DNA of 38,470 nucleotides from Ignavibacteriota bacterium (GTDB lineage: Bacteria; Bacteroidota; Ignavibacteria; UBA10030; UBA6906): assembly GCA_016218065.1 (NCBI GenBank), contig JACRFA010000311.1, positions 1 to 38,470 of the forward strand, in the 5' to 3' direction. The position numbers and the translations under genes were made by a program. Shown in pieces: positions 1-7,746 of the stretch. How positions within the stretch are numbered: position 1 is the first letter of the stretch; every line of letters begins with the position of its first letter. The notes beneath the pieces were generated by a model that was not told the origin of the DNA, did no database searches, and saw nothing but the letters and a program-made list of their open reading frames with translations.

Positions 1-2477
1 ACTGCGGCCGTGCCTGTGCCTCCACTAATCCATGAATACTTTGCGGCGCGGTCAAGCGTCAGCGATGTGGTATTGAGCAGTCCACGAACGCCGGCAGCAC
101 TGTCGAGCGCGCGCATGCCTATGTACGGCCTCGCTGGAGCGCTTGCGTCCCATGCATACGCAAGACTTCTCGTTGCATCGTAGGCGGTTCGGTTCTGGGC
201 GTAGTCGGCGATATCCCAATCGTAGAACTGCCCGACATACAGCCCTGTGATTTCCGCGCCGGTCAGGTTTCGGACGTCGTAGCGAACGATCACGTAATCA
301 TCATGGGCCACATCGCCGAACTCATACGAATACTGATTCACCCGAATGCCGATGCGATTCGTTGTTGGAGCAGAGGAATCGCTGAAGACTGTTGCGCCAT
401 CCTGATTCGAGACAATGCCCGGCGTCGTCAACTGATAGATCTGACGCGAGAGCATGTCGTTGTCCTGCACGTTGCTGGGATTGCGAACGTTGTTGACAAG
501 CTTCGTCGTTGATGTTCCGATAATCACACCGCCTTCGAACAGATGATTGGTGTCGGATGTTGCCGGATAGATGAAGCCGCGACCTTGCGTATTGTTCGGG
601 AAGTCGGCAAACCCAATGCGTCCGTTGTTCGCCATCGTTACGATGACATTGTTGATGGTATGAGTTTGGAATGTTGGATTGATGAGAATCGTGAACCATT
701 GAAAGTCGCTGTATGTCCCATCCGACAAGATCATCTTCATTGTGGCTACATGCCCTGAAGGAACGCCGGCGGCAATGCCCACGCGGAATGGCGTTGCCGT
801 GTTACGGCGCGATGCAAGCGTTCCGAGCACGCCAACGGGATACGATCCTGTCGTGATCGTGAGATACGGACTCGACGTCGTGAGCGTTACGTTTGCGTTT
901 GTCGTCGGAGCAAGATAGTTCGTGAATGTCACGAACACGTCGATCGTCTCGTTCGGTTCAGGATTGCCGTTGTTGTTTCCTCCCGACGAATCACGAATGA
1001 CAATGTTGCTGCCGCGCAGCGAAGGCGGATTCTCCGTCAGCGCCCTCCACGCATTGACACGCCCTTTGCCCAGCAAGTCTGTGTACGACGGATTCGATGA
1101 GTTGATGTTGTCTGCGGTGACGCGGAGTCTCTCGCCAACCTGTTGCGGAGTGAACGAAGGATTCGCCGCTTTGATCAGTCCTGCAACGCCGGCCGCATTC
1201 GGACTTGAGAACGAGGTGCCGTACTGTCCGCCGTAGGTTTGCGAGTAAACAGTCGTGCGCACGTTTTCGCCGGGCGCGGCAACATCGACCGTCATGCCGT
1301 AGCTTGAGAAACTCGATTTCGTGTCGGTCGTTCCGGTAGACGCGACTGAGATTGTGTTCTGGTACGCGGCCGGATACTGCGGCGTACTCGTGCCCGCGTT
1401 CCCCGCCGCGACGACTACGAGCGAACCCTGTTGCGTTGCTGCGTTGATGAGATCTTGTTCGACTTGCGAGCCGCCCGATCCTCCCCAACTGCAGTTGATG
1501 ACATCAGCGCCCATGAGAGCGGCGTATGTAATTCCTTGATAGCCGGCAATGATGTACGCAAGCCCGTTGTCGCGCGTATCGTTGTCCGCGGCAGTCTTCA
1601 CGGCGAGGAGTCTGCACTTGAAGCCGATGCCGGCAACGCCAATGCTGTTATTCGTCGAAGCCGATGCGCAACCTGCAACCGACGTGCCGTGCGCGGTGTT
1701 CGATCCAAACGGATTCGGATTGTTGTCGCCAACCACGTTGTTGTAGTCGGCGCCGCCAAAGTCCCAGCCTTGCCAATCATCGACATAGCCGTTGCCATCA
1801 TCGTCAACGTTGTTCGTGCGCTTGTCGCGCCCGAGTCCGTCGGCGCCATTCTCGCCGGGATTGCGCCAGATGTTCGCGCTTAAATCCGTGTGTCCCGTCT
1901 CAACGCCTGAATCCACAATTCCGATCACGACACTTGTATCTCCCTGATTCACGTCCCACGCCTGAGGCACAAGCATCTTCGTCAACGCATACTGCTGCGA
2001 GTACTGTGGATCGTTGGGAGTGAAATCCGGATTCGCAGTCACCGAATAGATGAACCACGGCTCAGCGTACTGAACTTCCGCGAGATTCGAGAGCTGCTCT
2101 GACGCCGTGAACGCGTCAACCGGCGCTGAGTATCGCGCAACATAGAATCGATCAAGCCCGACATCTCCCTTCTCTTTGCTCGTCATCGTCGGCGGAAACA
2201 TTGCCTCGACAGAAGAAACACCAAGAGAGGACAAAGTCTCATCGACCGATTGCACACCGAGACTTCTCGCCGCTGACGATGCGCGAATGCCTGCGATCAA
2301 TTTGATGATCACTCTATCGGGCAGGTACCGGCTGCTCTCCCGAGTCTTCAGAACAGCATTCGGAACGGAATCGAGCGGACGTACCTTGGGGGTGATTGAC
2401 GATCTATGCTCGGACGCAAGCGCAGTCAGTGTGCAAAGCACAACGAGCGACAGACAAAGAGAAAACCAACGCGACAT
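1..2477 (-). CDS. S8 (subtilisin-like) serine protease, secreted, C-terminus beyond window
   Basis: Secreted endopeptidase of the subtilase family; 825 codons are visible and the gene runs off the left edge with no stop. The start at 2477 is followed by a signal peptide of about 21 residues ending near L-T-A-L-A. A propeptide-like segment (from Y-L-P-D-R-V-I-I-K-L, about residue 50) precedes the catalytic domain. The triad is intact and in one frame: Asp189 in IVDSG, His263 in AHGTSVAG, Ser422 in GTSFSSP. The oxyanion Asn lies in VVAAGNAG. A calcium-loop-like stretch rich in D, N and G precedes W-Q-G-W-D-F. After the catalytic domain comes a CARDB-like beta domain (about residues 470-530, with P-E-P-N-E-T-I-D) and then unassigned sequence. 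Given the NPFNP-type sorting domain on another protein here, a type IX sorting tail may lie outside the window (inference). Antisense ORFs across this gene are shadows. Confidence 0.93.
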   Translation of the reverse strand, partial: MSRWFSLCLSLVVLCTLTALASEHRSSITPKVRPLDSVPNAVLKTRESSRYLPDRVIIKLIAGIRASSAARSLGVQSVDETLSSLGVSSVEAMFPPTMTSKEKGDVGLDRFYVARYSAPVDAFTASEQLSNLAEVQYAEPWFIYSVTANPDFTPNDPQYSQQYALTKMLVPQAWDVNQGDTSVVIGIVDSGVETGHTDLSANIWRNPGENGADGLGRDKRTNNVDDDGNGYVDDWQGWDFGGADYNNVVGDNNPNPFGSNTAHGTSVAGCASASTNNSIGVAGIGFKCRLLAVKTAADNDTRDNGLAYIIAGYQGITYAALMGADVINCSWGGSGGSQVEQDLINAATQQGSLVVVAAGNAGTSTPQYPAAYQNTISVASTGTTDTKSSFSSYGMTVDVAAPGENVRTTVYSQTYGGQYGTSFSSPNAAGVAGLIKAANPSFTPQQVGERLRVTADNINSSNPSYTDLLGKGRVNAWRALTENPPSLRGSNIVIRDSSGGNNNGNPEPNETIDVFVTFTNYLAPTTNANVTLTTSSPYLTITTGSYPVGVLGTLASRRNTATPFRVGIAAGVPSGHVATMKMILSDGTYSDFQWFTILINPTFQTHTINNVIVTMANNGRIGFADFPNNTQGRGFIYPATSDTNHLFEGGVIIGTSTTKLVNNVRNPSNVQDNDMLSRQIYQLTTPGIVSNQDGATVFSDSSAPTTNRIGIRVNQYSYEFGDVAHDDYVIVRYDVRNLTGAEITGLYVGQFYDWDIADYAQNRTAYDATRSLAYAWDASAPARPYIGMRALDSAAGVRGLLNTTSLTLDRAAKYSWISGGTGTAA

Positions 2478-2597
2478 CGGCAAGCCTTTCGGTGTTTGTA
2501 TGAGTGATTCACGTGAGAAAAACTGCACACGTAGGTAAGAAAAAATCCGAGTCAATGCTACAAAAAAAGCTTATGGGCCACAGGCGCGGAATCCAGT

Positions 2598-2620
2598 AGG
2601 GACGGGCATGCCCCGTCCCT
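2598..2620. repeat. Short perfect hairpin (9-bp stem, 5-nt loop)
   Basis: Arms AGGGACGGG (2598-2606) and CCCGTCCCT (2612-2620) flank the loop CATGC. It sits between divergent gene starts, so it is not an obvious terminator. The G/C-rich arms resemble the short hairpins at 23.5-24.2 kb and 30.05 kb, so it may belong to the same class of intergenic elements. Confidence 0.7.
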
Positions 2621-2722
2621 CGTCGCTCAAGTTTTCCCCGGTCCGCGTCTTCCGTCGTGTATCGATGAAGATGTGCGTTGCCTTTGATATGTCCCTTTGG
2701 TATCTTACAAACGAAAAATTGT

Positions 2723-2737
2723 TCGGCATGATGCCGA
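2723..2737. promoter_or_regulatory. Operator-like dyad upstream of hisC
   Basis: TCGGCAT-g-ATGCCGA is a perfect 7+7 dyad with one central base, 45 nt upstream of the hisC start. The position fits a repressor site or part of a leader hairpin. No regulator can be named from sequence alone. Confidence 0.35.
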
Positions 2738-2781
2738 TTGATTCAAGATTATGAAACTAGGGAACCTGATCTGTAACCCGG

Positions 2782-3885
2782 ATGCCGCTCGTCCCACCAT
2801 ACATTGAGACCTTAGAGCCATACAAAGCAGGCAAGCCCATCGCGGAGCTTAAGCACGAACTGGGGCTGACCGACGTAATCAAGCTGGCTTCCAACGAAAA
2901 TCCGCTGGGCCCCGCGCCGTTAGCACTCGAGGAGATGAAGCGCGTGCTCGGCGACCTGCACTACTATCCGAACGGCGGACTTGATTTGCGCGAAGTGCTG
3001 GCGCGGCGATTCGATCTGAAAGTCGCGAACGTGATTGTCGATGCCGGCTCCGAGGGAATCATGTCGAGCATCATCAGAACGTTTTTGTGTGATGATGACG
3101 AGGTGTTGACTTCGGAAGGAACGTTCGTCGGGTTGTACGTGCTTGTCAATTCACGCGGCGTCAAACTCGTGACCGTGCCGCTCAAGGATTATTACTACGA
3201 CCTCAAAGCAATCGCGGCAGCAATCACGGCGCGCACGAAGATCATCTATCTCGCCAATCCCAACAACCCGACCGGCACGATTTTCACGAAGAGTGAGTTC
3301 GATGAGTTCATGAAGTCCGTGCCGCCGCATGTGTTGATCATTCTCGATGAGGCGTACTTCGAATACGCGAAGGATAATCCGAAGTACCCCGACTCGATGC
3401 ACTACCGGTACGACAATGTGATCACGCTGCGCACGTTCTCGAAAGTGTATGGTCTCGCCGGCATCCGTATCGGGTATGGCTTTGCGCACGATGTGCTTAT
3501 CTCGAATCTGATGAAAGTGAAGCTGCCGTTTGAGCCGAGCACTGTTGCACAGGCTGCCGGCATCGGGGCGCTGCGCGATACTGGCTTCCTGCATCGCTCG
3601 CTTGAGGTGAATGCTGAAGGAATGGCCTACGTAATACCGCGGCTTGAAGATCTCGGCTTCACCGTCGTCCCGTCCGACGCAAACTTTGTCATGTGTCCGC
3701 TCGAGAGTGAAGAAGCAGTCGCCACCGTCTTCACCGAGCTTCTGAAATTAGGCGTCATTATCCGTCCGCTCAAAGCGTTCCGGCTTCCGCATTGCATTCG
3801 CATTACGATCGGGACGCGCCATGAAAACGAGCGACTTATACGTTCTTTGGAAAAAGTCCACACGCTGGTAGAAACAGCAGGATAG
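2782..3885 (+). CDS. hisC: Histidinol-phosphate aminotransferase
   Basis: PLP-dependent class II (fold type I) aminotransferase converting imidazole-acetol phosphate and glutamate to L-histidinol phosphate in histidine synthesis; members of this family can also act on aromatic amino acids. At 367 aa it has the usual HisC length. Diagnostic pieces in order: SNENPLGP (about 37-44), the NPNNPTG stretch (159-165), DEAY (189-192) and the Schiff-base lysine Lys221 in TFSKVYGLAG, then RIGYG. It starts at ATG 2782 with no good ribosome-binding site visible. It is not next to other his genes. The tyrosine-degradation genes 1.5 kb downstream make a role as an aromatic aminotransferase conceivable (inference), but the sequence looks like ordinary HisC. 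Confidence 0.92.
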   Translation: MPLVPPYIETLEPYKAGKPIAELKHELGLTDVIKLASNENPLGPAPLALEEMKRVLGDLHYYPNGGLDLREVLARRFDLKVANVIVDAGSEGIMSSIIRTFLCDDDEVLTSEGTFVGLYVLVNSRGVKLVTVPLKDYYYDLKAIAAAITARTKIIYLANPNNPTGTIFTKSEFDEFMKSVPPHVLIILDEAYFEYAKDNPKYPDSMHYRYDNVITLRTFSKVYGLAGIRIGYGFAHDVLISNLMKVKLPFEPSTVAQAAGIGALRDTGFLHRSLEVNAEGMAYVIPRLEDLGFTVVPSDANFVMCPLESEEAVATVFTELLKLGVIIRPLKAFRLPHCIRITIGTRHENERLIRSLEKVHTLVETAG

Positions 3886-3940
3886 TGTTTCATAGGTTTC
3901 CGATTCATCACTATTCATCCACTAATTCGTGCTCGATGGT

Positions 3941-4552
3941 ATGAACAAGCTGCCTGTCATCGCCGTTGCTCTTGCGCTTTCGCTCTTCGGCATTTCCTGC
4001 TCAGCCCTGAAGGATTTTTCCAAGACGCTGACAAATCTCTCCCGCACCAAATTCAAACTTGATTCCGTCAATGGCTTTCAGCTCGCCGGCGTTCCGCTTG
4101 AGAACAAGACGAGTCTGAACATCATGGACGGTGCGAAGTTGCTCGCCGCGTTTTCGCGCAACGAGCTTCCCGCAACGTTCACGCTCAACGTCGCCGCGCT
4201 CAATCCGAACGACGGAACCGGCGGAACACAGCAAGCCTCCGCTACCCTCACCAGCCTTTCCTGGACGCTGATCCTTGACACCACGCTCACCATACGGGGC
4301 GATATTTCCCAGCCCATCGTCATTCCCGGCACGGGTCAGCAGACGTTCATCCCCTTGCAAATGAATCTTGATCTCATGAAATTCTTCCGCGACAAAGGAT
4401 ATGAGAGCATCGTGAACCTCGCGCTCGCAATCGGCGGGGCGAACAAATCGCCCAGCCGCATTACACTGCGCATCAAGCCGACGGTTCAGACAGACTTCGG
4501 ACCGATTTCGTATCCCAGCGAGATTGATGTGATTGATAAGGAGTTCAGATGA
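3941..4552 (+). CDS. Putative lipoprotein with LEA/WHy-like beta fold
   Basis: A 203-aa protein starting at ATG 3941; an in-frame GTG at 3929 would add four residues and is less likely. A hydrophobic N-terminus ends at Cys21 in F-G-I-S-C, giving a slightly atypical lipobox, so membrane anchoring is likely but not certain. The body (K-F-K-L-D-S-V-N-G-F-Q-L-A-G-V-P-L, then beta-rich repeats) resembles the LEA-type-2/WHy-like lipoproteins common in Bacteroidota. No enzymatic motif is visible. It follows hisC by 55 nt, and its stop overlaps the next start (ATGA, 4549-4552), so it is probably co-transcribed with the following pair. Confidence 0.7.
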   Translation: MNKLPVIAVALALSLFGISCSALKDFSKTLTNLSRTKFKLDSVNGFQLAGVPLENKTSLNIMDGAKLLAAFSRNELPATFTLNVAALNPNDGTGGTQQASATLTSLSWTLILDTTLTIRGDISQPIVIPGTGQQTFIPLQMNLDLMKFFRDKGYESIVNLALAIGGANKSPSRITLRIKPTVQTDFGPISYPSEIDVIDKEFR

Positions 4553-4812
4553 ACTACCCGCTACGACCGATAGACACTTCGCCGGAAGTGGAGAAACTTC
4601 AAATTGAGATCATTCGAAAGATGTCCGAGCAGGAACGGCAGATGAGGGCGGCGGAACTGATTCGTTCATGCAGGCAATTGCAGGAGCAGGGTGTTCGCCA
4701 CCGCCATCCTGACTACACGGACGAAGAGGTGAGAATCGCGGCTATTCGGATGCGAATTGGCGAGGATTTCTTTCGAAAAGCCTATCCCGAATTCATGAAC
4801 CTTCTGCCATGA
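4549..4812 (+). CDS. Small protein paired with a nucleotidyltransferase (possible antitoxin partner)
   Basis: An 87-aa, highly charged, mostly helical protein with no signal peptide. The pattern S-P-E-V-E-K-L-Q-I-E-I-I-R-K-M-S, then R-H-P-D-Y-T-D-E-E-V-R, then F-R-K-A-Y-P near the C-terminus is one I associate with small genes placed directly before a nucleotidyltransferase gene. It overlaps the upstream lipoprotein and the downstream nucleotidyltransferase, each by ATGA. AAGGAG lies upstream of its start. Tight coupling suggests balanced production and perhaps complex formation with the next protein. Function unknown; a toxin-antitoxin or MNT-like role is inference. Confidence 0.75.
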   Translation: MNYPLRPIDTSPEVEKLQIEIIRKMSEQERQMRAAELIRSCRQLQEQGVRHRHPDYTDEEVRIAAIRMRIGEDFFRKAYPEFMNLLP

Positions 4813-5369
4813 CACAGGAAGAAGTGCTTCAAGATTTTCTCAGTCGGCTGGAAAGATTCGACATACGATACATGGTTGCGGGCTCGTATGCGGCAAATCA
4901 ATACGCAATACCCCGAGCAACATACGATGCTGACATCGTAATCGAAGCGGACGAACATACACTGAGAACACTCATCCGATCATTGGATGTGGAATTCTAC
5001 GCTGATGAAATTGGAGCAATAGACGCGTTACGGCACTCTTCCATATCAAGCATCGTTCACAAGGAAAGCGGATTCAAGATCGATCTCGTGTTCCTCAAAG
5101 ATAGGAGATACAGTGATTATGAATTCAAGAGAAGGTCTCTCCGTTCGTTTCATGGAACTCAACGATGGATCGCATCTGCGGAAGATACTATTTTGACGAA
5201 GTTGGAATGGTCAAAAATGGGAAACTCAGAGCGCCAGTTCAACGATGCGCTGAACGTCGCAAAAGTTCAAGCAGATGCTCTTGACGTTAACTACCTGAAG
5301 ACATGGGCAGAAGATTTGGGAGTTACCGATTTGCTGGAGAGAATTCTCGCGCATCTCGCCGCTTCCTGA
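4809..5369 (+). CDS. Nucleotidyltransferase-fold protein (AbiEii/MNT/DUF6036-like)
   Basis: A 186-aa protein with a minimal nucleotidyltransferase signature: V-A-G-S-Y-A-A (about 22-28), then the metal-binding pair in Y-D-A-D-I-V-I-E (Asp40 and Asp42), and a third acidic position in K-I-D-L-V-F (about 93-98). A helical C-terminal half containing T-K-L-E-W-S-K-M-G-N-S-E-R-Q is typical of this family, in which several members are toxins or MNT components that transfer nucleotides to a target. The start overlaps the preceding 87-aa gene (ATGA, 4809-4812). Likely a two-gene module with it. Whether it is an active toxin cannot be told from sequence. Confidence 0.8.
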   Translation: MTQEEVLQDFLSRLERFDIRYMVAGSYAANQYAIPRATYDADIVIEADEHTLRTLIRSLDVEFYADEIGAIDALRHSSISSIVHKESGFKIDLVFLKDRRYSDYEFKRRSLRSFHGTQRWIASAEDTILTKLEWSKMGNSERQFNDALNVAKVQADALDVNYLKTWAEDLGVTDLLERILAHLAAS

Positions 5370-5401
5370 AGATCGATATCTTTCGTTCATTAGAGGGCAA
5401 A

Positions 5402-6529
5402 ATGCAGACACAAAAAGAAGTCATGGCCCCAAGACAAGCCGACTTTCTCCCGATCAACGGCACCGACCACGTCGAGTTCTACTGCGGCAACGCCAAACAG
5501 TCGGCTCACTTCTACCGCTCCGCGTTCGGGTTCAAGCTTGTCGCGTACTGCGGACCGGAAACCGGCGTCCGCGACCGGACATCGTATGTACTTCAGCAAG
5601 ACAAAATCCGCTTGCTGCTCACAACGGGACTTCATCCCGATCATCCTGTTTGCCAGCACGTGAAGATCCACGGCGACGGCGTTCGCGACATTGCGCTGTG
5701 GGTCGATGATGCTGAGTCGGCGTACCGCGAGACAACGAAGCGTGGCGCGCGAGGAGTCATGGAGCCGGCTATGTTCAGCGATGATTTCGGCGAGCTGAAG
5801 AAATCCGCAATCGCCATTTACGGAGACACGGTTCACACCTTCGTCGAGCGCAAGAATTATCGCGGCGTGTTCATGCCGGGATACAAGCCCGTTGAGACCG
5901 ACGACAAAGTCTCGCGCCCTGTTGGCTTGAAGTTCATCGATCACATGGTTGGCAATGTTGGTTGGGGACAGATGAATACGTGGGTAAAATTCTATGAAGA
6001 CGTCATGGGCTTCAAGATGTTCAAGCATTTCGACGACAAGGACATCAGCACAGAATATTCCGCGTTGATGTCGAAGGTAATGAGCAATGGCAACGAGCGC
6101 ATCAAGTTCCCCATCAACGAGCCTGCTGTTGGCAAGCGCAAGTCGCAGATCGAAGAGTATCTCGACTTCTACCACGGCGCGGGCGTACAACATATCGCGA
6201 TGGCGACCGAAAACATCATCGAGACTGTATCGCGACTGAAAGATCAGGGAGTGGATTTCCTTCGCGTCCCGACAACGTACTACGACGATTTACTTGAGCG
6301 AGTCGGGAAGATTGATGAACCGCTTGACGAGCTGGCGAAGCTCGGCATTCTTGTCGATCGTGACGACGAGGGTTACATGCTGCAACTGTTCACGAAGCCG
6401 GTCGAGGATCGTCCGACGTTGTTCTACGAAATCATCCAAAGGAAAGGAAGCCGAAGTTTCGGCAAGGGAAATTTCAAAGCGTTGTTTGAGGCAATCGAGC
6501 GCGAGCAGGAGCTCCGCGGCAATCTGTAG
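5402..6529 (+). CDS. hpd: 4-hydroxyphenylpyruvate dioxygenase
   Basis: Fe(II) dioxygenase converting 4-hydroxyphenylpyruvate to homogentisate in tyrosine degradation. The ATG at 5402 (GAGGGC upstream) gives 375 aa, the usual size; an in-frame start at 5303 would overlap the nucleotidyltransferase and is rejected. It has two vicinal-oxygen-chelate halves: N-terminal (about 20-150) and catalytic C-terminal (about 175-345). The iron triad is visible as His181 (FIDHMVGNV), His264 (GVQHIAMAT) and Glu343 (LFYEIIQRKG). The C-terminal helix with G-K-G-N-F-K-A-L-F is the family lid that closes the active site. hmgA, the next enzyme of the pathway, starts 29 nt downstream, so the two form an operon. 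Confidence 0.95.
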   Translation: MQTQKEVMAPRQADFLPINGTDHVEFYCGNAKQSAHFYRSAFGFKLVAYCGPETGVRDRTSYVLQQDKIRLLLTTGLHPDHPVCQHVKIHGDGVRDIALWVDDAESAYRETTKRGARGVMEPAMFSDDFGELKKSAIAIYGDTVHTFVERKNYRGVFMPGYKPVETDDKVSRPVGLKFIDHMVGNVGWGQMNTWVKFYEDVMGFKMFKHFDDKDISTEYSALMSKVMSNGNERIKFPINEPAVGKRKSQIEEYLDFYHGAGVQHIAMATENIIETVSRLKDQGVDFLRVPTTYYDDLLERVGKIDEPLDELAKLGILVDRDDEGYMLQLFTKPVEDRPTLFYEIIQRKGSRSFGKGNFKALFEAIEREQELRGNL

Positions 6530-6558
6530 ATCATCGTTCAACTACCAGGAGATCGTCT

Positions 6559-7659
6559 ATGTATCCGCTGAAGAAGGGACTCACCGCCAGCCAAGCCCAC
6601 GTCGGACTTCCGAAAGGAACGTTCGAAGAAGAGCACGGGCGCAAGGGCTTCTCGGGAAAGGCCGCGCATTTGTATCATGCCAACCCACCGACCGGCTGGA
6701 TTCGGTTTGAAGGAAAGCTGCGTCCGCATTGTATCGACTGCAACAAACTCACGCCGACCGATCAGCACGATCCGAAGGGCGCGCCGGCCGCGTTTCTCGG
6801 CAACAACGACGTCCGCTTGTACGTGTCGCGCCGAACCGAGCCGATGCCTTTCTACTACCGCAACGCCGACGGCGACGAACTGTACTTCGTGCATCGCGGC
6901 GAGGGCGTTGTCGAGACGGATTTTGGTCCGCTCAATTTTGAAAAGGGCGACTACCTCATTATTCCGCGGGCGGTGACCTATCGCGTGATTCCAAAAACGA
7001 AGGACAACTTCTTTCTCATCATCCAATCGAAAACAGAATTCGATCAGCCCGACAAAGGTCTGATCGGTCAGCATGCGCTCTACGATCCGGGAGTTATCGT
7101 CACGCCCGAACCGCAGCCCTATCTCGACGACAAACGCGAATGGGATGTCAGGATCAAAGTCGAGGATGAATTCACAACGGTCACGTATCCATTCAACCCG
7201 ATAGATGTTGTTGGATGGAAAGGCGATCTCACAGTCTGGAAGTTGAACATGCGCGACATCCGTCCGATCATGAGCCATCGCGCTCATCTTCCTCCCTCTG
7301 CACACACAACATTCGTGACGCAAGGCGCGATTGTGTGCAGTTTCCTGCCGCGGCCTCTTGAAGAGGACCCCGAAGCGCTCAAGGTGCCGTTCTTCCATCG
7401 CAACACAGACTACGATGAATTCATTTTCTATCACGACGGGAATTTCTTCAGCCGCGATAACATCAAGCCCGGCATGGTAACGCTGCACCCGCGAGGCATT
7501 CATCACGGCCCGCACCCGAAAGCGCTGAAAGGACAATCAACCAAAACTCACACCGATGAATTTGCCGTGATGCTCGACGGACTCAATCCGATTCACGTGC
7601 TGCCTGCCGGCGAAGACGCCGAATGGAAAGAGTACTGGGCGAGTTGGATCGAGAAGTAG
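6559..7659 (+). CDS. hmgA: Homogentisate 1,2-dioxygenase
   Basis: Ring-cleaving Fe(II) dioxygenase turning homogentisate into maleylacetoacetate, the step after Hpd. It has 366 aa, shorter than classical HmgA (about 430), matching the short bacterial branch. An AGGAG precedes ATG 6559. A cupin-type N-terminal half (F-V-H-R-G-E-G, about 110-116) is followed by the C-terminal catalytic cupin. Likely iron ligands, by comparison with the human enzyme, are His280 and Glu287 in F-F-H-R-N-T-D-Y-D-E and His316 in HPRGIHHGPHP, with His310 as a second active-site histidine. Fumarylacetoacetase and maleylacetoacetate isomerase genes are not seen in the window and must lie elsewhere if the pathway is complete. 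Confidence 0.93.
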   Translation: MYPLKKGLTASQAHVGLPKGTFEEEHGRKGFSGKAAHLYHANPPTGWIRFEGKLRPHCIDCNKLTPTDQHDPKGAPAAFLGNNDVRLYVSRRTEPMPFYYRNADGDELYFVHRGEGVVETDFGPLNFEKGDYLIIPRAVTYRVIPKTKDNFFLIIQSKTEFDQPDKGLIGQHALYDPGVIVTPEPQPYLDDKREWDVRIKVEDEFTTVTYPFNPIDVVGWKGDLTVWKLNMRDIRPIMSHRAHLPPSAHTTFVTQGAIVCSFLPRPLEEDPEALKVPFFHRNTDYDEFIFYHDGNFFSRDNIKPGMVTLHPRGIHHGPHPKALKGQSTKTHTDEFAVMLDGLNPIHVLPAGEDAEWKEYWASWIEK

Positions 7660-7671
7660 AACTGACGGAAA

Positions 7672-7706
7672 GTTTCAGGATTCAAGTTTCATGTTTCATG
7701 TTTCAG
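7672..7706. repeat. Heptamer repeat GTTTCAK between hmgA and the acyl-CoA synthetase
   Basis: GTTTCAT occurs head to tail at 7686-7692 and 7693-7699, followed by GTTTCAG at 7700-7706; a further GTTTCAG lies at 7672-7678. Simple-sequence-like; no function evident. Confidence 0.65.
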
Positions 7707-7746
7707 GGTTTAGGCAGTGTCCCGGCAACAGACGTTCATTGAAAGT

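Larger units (their letters stand above)
2478..2781. other. 304-nt divergent intergenic region between the S8 protease and hisC
   Basis: No gene seen. It must hold the promoters of two divergent genes, but I cannot assign -35/-10 boxes with confidence. It contains a strong hairpin (2598-2620), a dyad close to hisC (2723-2737) and the 8-nt palindrome TCACGTGA at 2509-2516, upstream of the protease start. Confidence 0.6.

Noticed and set aside
1-2477. Possible frameshift in the S8 protease, because only short ORFs are apparent there
   Set aside because: One frame is open from 2477 to the window edge with Asp, His and Ser all in phase; the short ORFs are in other frames.
5390-6193. Open frame of 267 codons on the minus strand
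   Set aside because: Opposite 4-hydroxyphenylpyruvate dioxygenase, whose iron ligands are all present; a shadow.
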